Source of the DNA: Aculops lycopersici
Taxonomy: Eukaryota > Arthropoda > Arachnida > Trombidiformes > Eriophyidae
DNA: 64,000 nt
Assembly (NCBI GenBank): GCA_015350385.1
Contig: WNKI01000001.1
Span: 10,285,118-10,349,117, forward strand
Direction of reading: 5' to 3'
Made by a program: the position numbers and the translations under genes. The notes below the pieces were generated by a model, which was given only the letters and a program-made list of their open reading frames with translations, was not told where the DNA came from and ran no database searches. How positions within the stretch are numbered: the first letter of the stretch is position 1; each line of letters begins with the position of its first letter. This document shows positions 10,742 to 19,400 of the stretch, piece by piece.

Positions 10742-10781
10742 GATAACATGGAAGAATTCAGAGTAAAGTATTTGCGGTATA
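10742..10781 (+). repeat. Right copy of the perfect 40-bp direct repeat
   Basis: Identical to 8352-8391. It lies about 170 bp upstream of the Asx-like start codon, while the left copy lies about 180 bp upstream of the PAM2 gene start. The two genes therefore would have shared a short divergent promoter before the segment between the repeats arrived. Confidence 0.9.
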
Positions 10782-10950
10782 TCATGAGAGAGTGCTGATT
10801 ATTTATACGGTTGGGAGAGTGTTTTTTCGAGCTCTACAATGCTAGCCGAGGGATTCGAGCGTGCGTGCACCATCAGCGTATCGAGGCTCTTTTTCTTAAC
10901 AAAATATAAACGCTCTCGGGCTCAACATCCACAGTCGAATATTTCTAAAA

Positions 10951-11559
10951 ATGGATGATCCAATTAAAGATATTAATGTCAAATCTCTAGTGGAATCATG
11001 TAGGCCATCGAAGAAACGTGGCCGACCTAGCCACAAGAGACAGCTGTTAGAGATCAGAGAGGAGGGAAAATTAAACCTTCAAACATCGGACTCGGTTGTT
11101 ACAACAATTCAACTAAGATCGATACTAACAAATGCCACTCTGCAATCACTACCTAAACCTTCTCAAATCCAATTAATCAGGCTATTACCTGATTTTGATC
11201 AGATCAGGAAACACGATGGATCCATCGAAGCTAGCGACACTGCATTAAGTAACGAGTATTTCAGGAGATTTTGTATCCAGTTTCAGGAGAAACTAGCGGA
11301 TAACAAATTCTCGAGCGAGGCAATCGAGCAAGCAAAAATAGACACATCAAAAGAGTTGGCCAAACTTGATCCCTGGAAACTTCGCAACTTTGAACCTACA
11401 TGGGGCCAGAAACTCATCTCTCAGACTGTTGATAGCGGTGACGAAAACGTTAGACTTGAACGACTCATGAAGCAAAACAGAATCAGAAAGCCTCAGATAA
11501 ACAGAGTGAGAGAGCGCCCAGCCTCAGGAAGGAAAAGAATCAAGAAGAAGTTTGATTGA
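10951..11559 (+). CDS. Short Asx/ASXL-type DEUBAD-domain protein
   Basis: Single exon, 202 residues, ATG at 10951. Residues about 50-150 match the Asx homology (DEUBAD) domain: LRSILTNATLQSLPKPSQ, LIRLLPDFDQ, the NEF-like SNEYFRRF and FQEKLADNKFSSEAIEQA align with the ASXL pattern, including the LADGEF region. In Asx/ASXL this domain binds and activates the BAP1/Calypso deubiquitinase, which removes ubiquitin from histone H2A (PR-DUB). An AT-hook-like KKRGRPSHKR lies at about 18-28 and the C-terminus is very basic. Asx proteins are usually more than 1,000 residues with a C-terminal PHD finger; nothing of that is present here. It could be a reduced Asx or a separate DEUBAD protein. It ends 152 bp from the convergent aladin stop; AATAAA is at 11581. 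Confidence 0.72.
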   Translation: MDDPIKDINVKSLVESCRPSKKRGRPSHKRQLLEIREEGKLNLQTSDSVVTTIQLRSILTNATLQSLPKPSQIQLIRLLPDFDQIRKHDGSIEASDTALSNEYFRRFCIQFQEKLADNKFSSEAIEQAKIDTSKELAKLDPWKLRNFEPTWGQKLISQTVDSGDENVRLERLMKQNRIRKPQINRVRERPASGRKRIKKKFD

Positions 11560-11711
11560 TATTCTTCGCATCATTCATAAAATAAAAATACAATTAGCTA
11601 GAGATGAACACGTCGAATTTTCCTATCGCAGCGTCTTAGAGATTCATAAGTTATTTTCAGTATTACTGTATTGCATCATGCAATTTGCGTGTTGGTTTGA
11701 TTGATAAAACT

Positions 11712-13433
11712 TTAATTTTCATTGAAACTGTAGGATAGATCCTTCTGAATTAATCTCGGCCTCGAGAGTGAAAAGAGAGTTGTCTGGTGTTGCGATTTGT
11801 TAATTGGAGTAAGTGAGTTGGGGTAAGCTGAGATACTTTGGTTTCCGGATACGTGGCAGAAATTAGTCAGTGACCTAGGGGTTCGTTGTGGTGAGTTCAC
11901 ATCCTTCAATGAATTTGAGGTGTGGTTTAGAATTCCGTTTAGATAATCCTCTCGTCCAGCTGGTGTTTTTTTAAGCTCCTGAGCTGTGTAACTCAAAGGT
12001 ATGTGCTGACAATTGCCATCACTCCAACAGATGGTCAGGAGAGATCCGTTTTTGAATTTGTCATGGAACTCCATGATTAATGGTGAACTCCCATTGTCGC
12101 TTTGAATCACACCTAATTGATGAAACTCCACAGTAGGCTTCTCAACAGTCCTAAATAGAAGTATCGACTCTGAGTTGTCTCTGAATGAGATCGCCAGTCT
12201 AGTTCCACGTTTATCCCAAGCGAGAGACTGAACTACACCACCGACCTCGGATCCGAGCTCGCTGTTAGTTGGCTGCAAGTCCAGTACCTTCATAAGTGAC
12301 TTGTTGCCACCAACATCGTTGGCTTGTGGGTTGTCTAGGAATGGTAAAGCATACAAGCATGGTGAATTTTTGGTGGCCACCAAGAGCATCCTCCCGGAAG
12401 GTCCACTCCAAGCTAGATCTGAGATGACTCCTGTGGTATTCCATTTGGAGTTGGACCAATTGAATGGCTCAAAGACGCGGATGCTTGAAGCTGTAGTTCC
12501 TACAGCTAGTCTGTCTCTTACAGGTGACCATGTAAGTTTAGTCAGGCCCAGACCGAACACAGTCATGTATTGGGGCTTCATTTCTTTTTCGGTTGAATTC
12601 GGATCAAAAATGCGATTAATATCCATCACGGCAATCTTAGATGAGTTTGGCGAACAGGCGAATAACTTGCTACCGTCACAATTGAATGTCAAAGATATAA
12701 TTGGTGGAGACAGGACGTTTTCGAAAATTCTGAAATTGTTTTCATTTGCTTGCGCTGAGATCGCCATTAGATCTGGGTCTTGGTGATTAGGTCCGGGAGC
12801 TAGATAACTGGAGCTTGAGTGATGAGGTCCATCTACTATTCGCCAGAAAATTACGCTTTTTTGTGTGGCAACAGCTAATATCTCAATATTAGTAGGATGC
12901 CAAGCAATATCAACTATCTTGTGCTGGCGATTGCGACGTAATACTCGTATCCTTGTATCGCCTTGATAAACGTAAATGTAATCATTGCAGATGGCAACGG
13001 CGCATCTGTCGTGGTTGGGATGCCACGCAAATGCTCTTATCACAGAATTAGTCCAATTGGGACATCTTGAGAACTCGTTGCAAACTTCGTCGAGAGAAAG
13101 CAGCGAGTAGGGGTAAAAGTATCCATAAATATGTAAATAAACACTATGTATGTGTAATATCAGAAGAGCGAGATAACGTAGAGCCTTTATGGAGTACAGA
13201 TAATACTTGTTCGCATTCGCTGGTGTCTCGAGACTCGAGAGGTGTTTTAACAGGTAAGGTATGCCCTCTTGCTTGATATTGTGGAGTATCTTCGACCAGC
13301 TTGATTCTGGTTTGTCGATGAATTGATCAACCGCTAATTTCTCGTCAACTAGGGGTTTTATCATACTTTTTCGGTCAATATTGATCTTGGGGTAGTGGCG
13401 TACACTCTGGCTGCTGAATGAACGAGATGCCAT
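11712..13433 (-). CDS. AAAS: Aladin, WD-repeat nucleoporin
   Basis: Single exon, 573 residues (human aladin has 546). Aladin is a WD40 beta-propeller subunit of the nuclear pore, anchored through NDC1. The WD repeats start near residue 130 (VIRAFAWHPNHDRCAVAICN) and include IVDIAWHPTNIEILAVATQ, SLTFNCDGSKLFACSP, LTWSPVRDRLAVGTT and SLAWDKRGTRLAISF. The segment LGVIQSDNGSSPLIMEF followed by LLTICWSDGNCQHIPL is characteristic of the aladin C-terminal part. A hydrophobic stretch at about 85-112 (YLALLILHIHSVYLHIYGYF) corresponds to the poorly conserved N-terminal region. It is convergent with the Asx-like gene. Its neighbour RBX1 lies about 300 bp upstream on the same strand. Confidence 0.9.
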   Translation of the reverse strand: MASRSFSSQSVRHYPKINIDRKSMIKPLVDEKLAVDQFIDKPESSWSKILHNIKQEGIPYLLKHLSSLETPANANKYYLYSIKALRYLALLILHIHSVYLHIYGYFYPYSLLSLDEVCNEFSRCPNWTNSVIRAFAWHPNHDRCAVAICNDYIYVYQGDTRIRVLRRNRQHKIVDIAWHPTNIEILAVATQKSVIFWRIVDGPHHSSSSYLAPGPNHQDPDLMAISAQANENNFRIFENVLSPPIISLTFNCDGSKLFACSPNSSKIAVMDINRIFDPNSTEKEMKPQYMTVFGLGLTKLTWSPVRDRLAVGTTASSIRVFEPFNWSNSKWNTTGVISDLAWSGPSGRMLLVATKNSPCLYALPFLDNPQANDVGGNKSLMKVLDLQPTNSELGSEVGGVVQSLAWDKRGTRLAISFRDNSESILLFRTVEKPTVEFHQLGVIQSDNGSSPLIMEFHDKFKNGSLLTICWSDGNCQHIPLSYTAQELKKTPAGREDYLNGILNHTSNSLKDVNSPQRTPRSLTNFCHVSGNQSISAYPNSLTPINKSQHQTTLFSLSRPRLIQKDLSYSFNEN

Positions 13434-13729
13434 GTTGAGATTGATGATAATATATCGATAGCCTAAAGAACAATATTCATATGGGAGCTAGTGGAGAAAT
13501 GAAAGCCAAATTTGTGAGATGGCAACAAATGAAGCACACACGTGCATTTTGCGCGAATGGCCAGTGGCGCAAAATTGAAAAAAGAATACTGAGGGGTTAT
13601 CTCAGTGGGGCGCAGAGTTTAGACCGTGCTACAAACTTCAGGTTGGGTACATACCAAGTTGATTGAGGAGAATTTTATTTGGTTCACGATCTGATCTTAG
13701 GTGATGTTAAATTGCGTTGATTCTATAGA

Positions 13730-14065
13730 CTAGTGGCCATACTTTTGGAACTCCCATTCACGGTTGTCGAGTGGACATACTCCTCGGGTCTTGAGCCACC
13801 TCGAGATACAATGGAAGTGGAATGCATGATTACAAATTCCCCAAGCTACAGTGCACTCCTCTGATGTTGCAGAAGTTTGGTTTGCCTGGCATTCAATGCA
13901 TAAATCCATGATGTGATTCCTACAAATAGCGCAATTATCCACGACGATATCCCAAGCCCACAAAGCAACAGCTGACCATTTCTTTACTTCAAATCGCTTC
14001 TTAGATTCAGTTTTAATGGTAGGCGACTCATTAGGGTCGTTGATTTCCATCTCATTGTCACTCAT
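13730..14065 (-). CDS. RBX1: RBX1/ROC1, RING-H2 subunit of cullin-RING ligases
   Basis: Single exon. The ATG at 14065 (MSDNEMEINDPNESP) gives 111 residues, close to human RBX1 (108). Upstream in-frame sequence has no ATG. RBX1 docks on cullins through an N-terminal strand and recruits the E2 enzyme through its RING-H2 domain. The conserved core reads KKRFEVKKWSAVALWAWDIV, then the zinc ligands in NCAICRNHIMDLCIECQAN, the TVAWGICNHAFHFHCISRWL helix and RGVCPLDNREWEFQKYGH. Every ligand expected for the three-zinc RBX1 RING is visible. The WDI segment that contacts the cullin is intact. Confidence 0.97.
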   Translation of the reverse strand: MSDNEMEINDPNESPTIKTESKKRFEVKKWSAVALWAWDIVVDNCAICRNHIMDLCIECQANQTSATSEECTVAWGICNHAFHFHCISRWLKTRGVCPLDNREWEFQKYGH

Positions 14066-14266
14066 GGTGTAGGATAATCTTGATCTGTCCTTCTGGTGTT
14101 TATGACAACACAATTAGAATTATTAGCTGGGATTACAAGGTAAAAGTTCAATATCTCCTTATGTTATTTCGCAGAGTAAGAGAAGATGAAGGCAGACAAA
14201 ATAGAGCCAAGTCTGAGTTGTTTTTATTGTGCGGCCTGCGCAGCGCACGCACGCATTAACGCCGCC

Positions 14267-14462
14267 CGCGTTGTCGCATGCACCACCATTCTATGCGGTT
14301 AACTCGGGAAATCCCAACCCGAAGGTGAGGGGGCGTGTCAGCAACGAGAACCCGAACAGGCGTATATAAGAGCATGCGTTTGCTATGGAGTCTTTGTAGT
14401 AAGAAATTAAGTGTTGTATAGCGTATAGAATAAAGTTAACCTAGCAAAGCTACGACACGCGT
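14267..14462 (+). mobile_element. Solo LTR with 5-bp target-site duplication
   Basis: A 186-bp LTR (14272-14457) starts TGTCG and ends CGACA, an inverted terminal pair. It is flanked by identical CGCGT target duplications at 14267-14271 and 14458-14462. In plus orientation it has a TATA box (14363-14369, TATATAA) followed about 60 bp later by AATAAA (14429-14434), the usual U3-R-U5 order. A second copy, about 90% similar by eye, lies in reverse orientation at 58934-59121. No gag, pol or primer-binding region adjoins either copy, so both are solo LTRs left by recombination. Its downstream edge is 188 bp before the Tudor-gene ATG. Confidence 0.88.
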
Positions 14463-14649
14463 CACTGACGCGGCGTCAGGCAGCCCGGTCCGCGCTCCTT
14501 GCTTGTCCGGTACAGGTCACTTTGCTCTGCGGCGTGATATGTGAGCATTCCTACGATTGCGTCTCGATAGCGTAAACAAGTAGCACAAGTAGTATATATA
14601 CATTCCACCTAACCACGTGAATTGTTAATTACCCACCATATCCGATAAA

Positions 14650-15657
14650 ATGCCTATTCTAATCAAAGTATCTGATAACAAAAGAACCTGCCAAATGATG
14701 CCTAAGACGAAGACAATCCAGGACGAGTTGATAGAAGCCCTCAAGGGTTTAACTCTCAAGCTAGAGGTTAAAGTGGTCGAGGTTGTGGCATCGGTGCCAA
14801 AAATCGACACGCCTGACGCAGATTTTCGTCCACCAAGAGAGCCGATAAATTCAACAGACGAACAGAAACAGGAGCCTCCAAGACAATTGTTCGATAGAAG
14901 ACTCGAAGCTCCCTCAAAGGTTACCCAGGAGCCAACTCTCCAAGCCGAAGCGGAGTCTAAATTACCCACCGACAATGGTCTGGATGCTGCACTTCGCAGG
15001 CAACTTTCTCAAGAGTCTAAGGAATCGCCTGCCCCAACTGTGGCCACAGTTGTTAGAGAGACTATCCAGCAACAAGTGGTGAAGCAAGTTCCCGTACCGG
15101 CCAAGGTGGAGCCACCCAAGGTCCTGACTCCCAAGGCCCCTGCAAAACCAACTCTAGTCAAGGGAGAATTGAAGATTGGTTCCAAATTCAAAGCTTTCAT
15201 CACCATGGACGACTCAGTTAAGCCTCCGATCATATCCATCCCGTACAACAACGACATGCTCGTCGAGATGAGCAAGAAAATGTCCGATATGGTTGCTTCA
15301 ATCGATGCCTTACCATTGGCCAATACCATAAATCCAGGAGACTTAATCTTTGGAAAGTCTCTTCAGGACAACACTTGGTACAGGGCTGTTGTGGAATCTG
15401 CGGACGAATTCAGTTATGATGTCCACTTCTTCGACTGGGGAATTCGCGAAAAGCTCAGTCTGAAGCGAATACGTCTATTGACTCTATCCGAGTTTGGACT
15501 GAGCAAGTATCCAGCTTGTGCTGTGAAAGTTAAATTCACCAATATACCTGATGCTGCAACTAAACTTGCCGAACAAGAGGAGGCAATTGCCGTCAGAGTG
15601 GAATCATACGATGACAAGACCGACACTTACTCAATCGAGGCCTTGGAATTACCATGA
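14650..15657 (+). CDS. Small Tudor-domain protein (first of two in the window)
   Basis: Single exon, 335 residues. The N-terminal half (1-170) is charged, Pro/Gln-rich and probably disordered. Residues about 175-330 resemble an extended Tudor domain, with the core Tudor barrel at about 228-285: GDLIFGKSLQDNTWYRAVV, then a strand ending in FDWG where most Tudor domains have DYGN, and LKRIRLL. Extended Tudor domains bind methylated arginines and in animals often act in piRNA and germ-granule complexes; which complex this one serves cannot be told. The ATG at 14650 is first in frame, with alternatives at residues 16 and 17. A solo LTR with its own TATA box in the same orientation lies just upstream. 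Confidence 0.8.
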   Translation: MPILIKVSDNKRTCQMMPKTKTIQDELIEALKGLTLKLEVKVVEVVASVPKIDTPDADFRPPREPINSTDEQKQEPPRQLFDRRLEAPSKVTQEPTLQAEAESKLPTDNGLDAALRRQLSQESKESPAPTVATVVRETIQQQVVKQVPVPAKVEPPKVLTPKAPAKPTLVKGELKIGSKFKAFITMDDSVKPPIISIPYNNDMLVEMSKKMSDMVASIDALPLANTINPGDLIFGKSLQDNTWYRAVVESADEFSYDVHFFDWGIREKLSLKRIRLLTLSEFGLSKYPACAVKVKFTNIPDAATKLAEQEEAIAVRVESYDDKTDTYSIEALELP

Positions 15658-16406
15658 TAAGATCACACACATACATTATGACATCAAACAAAAAAATTAT
15701 TGACCATGGAAGAGGAAATATCATTAATAATTTTCAAACTATTTCCTGCATTTTCTCATATCATTCGACAAATAAAATAACCGCACACTTGATACATATT
15801 CACGTCTCGTTCCATTATGTTCGACACATCTTGATTGGAATATCTTTTTTGATGTTATAACCATCGGTGCGATGTAATTACTTCGTTCAGGTGACATATG
15901 AATCTTGGTGGTCACATGGAGACTTTGTACGCGCAAATAAGCTTATCGTGGCTCCGTCATGCGTCGTATTTCCAACTTTCTGCCTGCAGTTTTCTGGGTC
16001 GCTGCACTATAGCTCATCGCTAGTGTGGGGGAAAGAGCAATGAGAATAATAGAGAAAGGGCCGGGCAATGAAGCGGCTTGCCACACGAAACCGAGATCAC
16101 AAATCGAATTTGCACCAAACTCTATTCTGTTATAGCAAAAAAGAATTGGAGCTCATGTTAGTTAATATCAATTCTCGTCACTTAATTTGTTACGTCATAT
16201 TTCTAAAAACAGATATTACTATGGGCTGCATTTTCAACAGCCAGCGACTAGAAAGCAGCGTGTCTTCCACAAACCAGACACTAGAGTTCTGGTGAACCCA
16301 ATTTATCACTAGGCGCAGTTATCAGAATTTAAATGCATTTATCATAACTTTCTATCAAAGGTTCTAGTCACAACGACAATCATCAAGCCAAATCTAGTGC
16401 ATCAAG
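15658..16406. other. Intergenic DNA, Tudor gene to C2CD5
   Basis: About 0.75 kb, AT-rich, without a supportable gene. It holds the Tudor 3' UTR, with AATAAA-like words near 15770, and the C2CD5 upstream region. Short frames on both strands lack family similarity. Confidence 0.5.
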
Positions 16407-19400
16407 ATGCCAGCCAAAGTGAAAGTAAGAATTTTAGCGGGTAGAAATCTGCCTGTTATGGACAAGTCTAGCGATGCCAGTGACGCTTTTGTCGAGGTCA
16501 AATTAGGCAACACAACCTACAAAACTGAAGTATATCGGCGATCATTGAATCCATTTTGGAATAGTGAATGGTTTCGCTTTGAGGTGAGCGATCAGGAGCT
16601 ACAAGATGAGCCTTTGCAGATCCGAATCATGGACTACGACACTTACTCGGCTAATGATGCCATCGGCAAAGTGTATATCAACCTCAATCCTCTTCTTGTA
16701 AATCCAGGCCGTTCAATGAATGGATGGCTGCCTATTTATGATACTTTACATGGAATAAGAGGGGAGATTAACTGTATGGTCAAAGTGAATTTATTTGCCG
16801 ACAACAATAGATATAGGCACTCGTCTTGTGGCGTTAGGTTCTTCTTCTCTGATATACCGAACGGGTACAAATGTGATGCAATATTAGGGTTTGTTGACGA
16901 GCTCTTGGTCAATGACGACCCAGAATATCAGTGGATTGACAAAATACGAACACCTAGAGCTTCAAATGAAGCAAGACAGACTTTATTCACAAAGTTGAGT
17001 GGCGAGGTGCAACGGAAACTTGGATTGAAGGCCGAAATATTTGGTGGTAATGCAGTTATTGGTTACCAACAATCGTTTGATCTCGAGGGTGGAAGTGGAA
17101 TTGTGGGTCGAGGTATCGGTACGGCTGTTATACTGAGTAAAATTGGATATCAGTACGATGGAATCATCTCACCCTTACCATACAACCAAGCGCCATATCC
17201 ATATAGCATTTATGAAGACCCCAACCGAAGCACGACACATTCCTCGCAAAGGCACAAGTATTTCGAGCGGCATTTAGCGCATTCAGTATCCGCCGAGTAA
17301 GTAGCTAGACTCTATGAAACTAAGCTGAACAAACTCTATTCTGATTCTCCAAATCTTGACTAAAAACTATACAACTCCTGTTCTAACTGCTTCACCACTC
17401 ACATACTCATTGCTCTAAAACTATGCTTGACCATCTCCTACCTAAACATCTTCAGTTACTTTTATGAAGTGCCCAGCGGGGTGCCGAACCAGAGACTAGT
17501 CAAAAACTCTACATCATTTAAGAGTAAGATAAAGCAATCTCAAAGTTTCGACCAAGTGACTTGTAACAACAAGGTTGAAGATGCGGCCGTAGATGATGGC
17601 GAGACTAGTAACTCTGAATTCAAGAAAGCTATTGAGTTCTTTGCAAACAGTTATGAGGAGGAGGAGGATGTCGATATTGATTCAGACGACATTTTAAGCG
17701 TTCATCCTCCTCTTAACGGTGCCAGTCACCTGCAAACTAATCGGAGCTCGCACCCTTTGCATAGAATACTCAAACTTTCTAGCTTTAACAAATCTTTAGA
17801 TCTCTGCTCAGACCACTCAACTCCTGAACGAAACTCACCATCTAAAGGCTTGACTCACTCCTCTCCTAAACGCCGACTTGGCGACCACTCAATCCTGAAA
17901 AAGTTGCGACCTCAATCATGGAACAATGAGGCTTCCTCTTATAAAAAAGTCGCAAAGTTTGCTCAAACAACTGGACTAATCAAATTGTTACCAACCTCAC
18001 TGAGAACCAAACACAGTCAGCGAGCTAGCCAAAAATCTCATAGATCCACCAGCTCGAGCCAAAGGAAAGCGATTGATGAAGGTGATGATCAACAAACAAC
18101 ACTCACTAAGCCCGCGATCGCCGAGACACAAGTAGCAATGATTGCTAAGAAGTTCCCCGATCCGGCGGAGGTAGACTCTAGCTCAACCACCCAAAAGAGA
18201 CGCCAGAAGGGCGAAAAGCTTACACCTGTGACTTTGAATGTCGTGCCGATGGATGAGGATGCTTTATCGACCATCGAAGAGAAACTCGACGATGATGAGG
18301 CGCACCAAGGTTTGCAAATGGACGATAGACAATCCAGAGTTCGCCTAGTAAGCGTGAGCTCTTCGAGCGATTGCGGTGGCAATAGATTTAGAAAAATGGT
18401 TAGAGCTAAAGAGATTGATTTGAGTGGCCTTGGGGAATCCGCCTCAGGTTTAAGGTCTCGGCCAAAACTTATTAGTGTATCGAGTACAGAGAATGATCAA
18501 GAAACTGGTAACTTGTCCAGTGATAGTTCTTCCAGCTCATCAACAATTGGTGCCGATGGTGGCGATGCCAAGACTACCACTTCCGCGACTCTCATTGGTT
18601 CCGAATCGGTGTTGTCCTCTTCAAGTCAAAGCGCTTCGAAACTAACGGATGAAACAATCAAAGCTGCAGGAGACTCATCAAAGACCAAGGTGACCAGCCA
18701 AAAGTCAAGTCCAACGCTGGAGGTCAAACCTAGGAATCAGTTGCGACGATCCGATACGGACCTAGCGGCACCTCGACATGCAGCTAGCATTCCAATACTA
18801 ATCAAGAGCTCATCCACTAAGTCGGATAATCAAGCTTCATCTACAGTGCAGTCACCACCGAAGGACTCTAATCTAAACCGCCACTCGTCTTTCATCCAGC
18901 AACCATATCAACAAGTGGCCTCGACCAGTGTGGCTGGCAACTTCGCACAATCGGTTCGCGTTGTAAAAGCTCAGCAGCATCTTTTGCAAAACATTGTTCG
19001 TCATCAGAGTCAAGGTTTGCTTAAGAACTCATTAAGTAAAGCGAGAAACTCTTTTGTTTATCCGAATCGAATCCATCAGAGCGAATATCCATTTGTCACT
19101 CTTAAGCGATACCCTGAGCACATGATTCAATGCACAGGTGGCGTGGTGTCGGTGCATTCGGTCAAGCTACTGGACCATATTATCAATGACGAAGAGAGCG
19201 AGACTCGTGATATCTGGTGGACCGAGATTCGCAAAGAGATTAGATCTCACGCTAAGGCGCTGAACTGTAACACCATCTTAGGATATACAGAGACTAGCAA
19301 GGTTTTGGGTGACGTTTGTGTCCTATCGGCTTGTGGCACGGCAGCATTGATGAAGCCGATGGATCAGCATCAAACTTTGAAGACGCTCAAAAATCAATTG

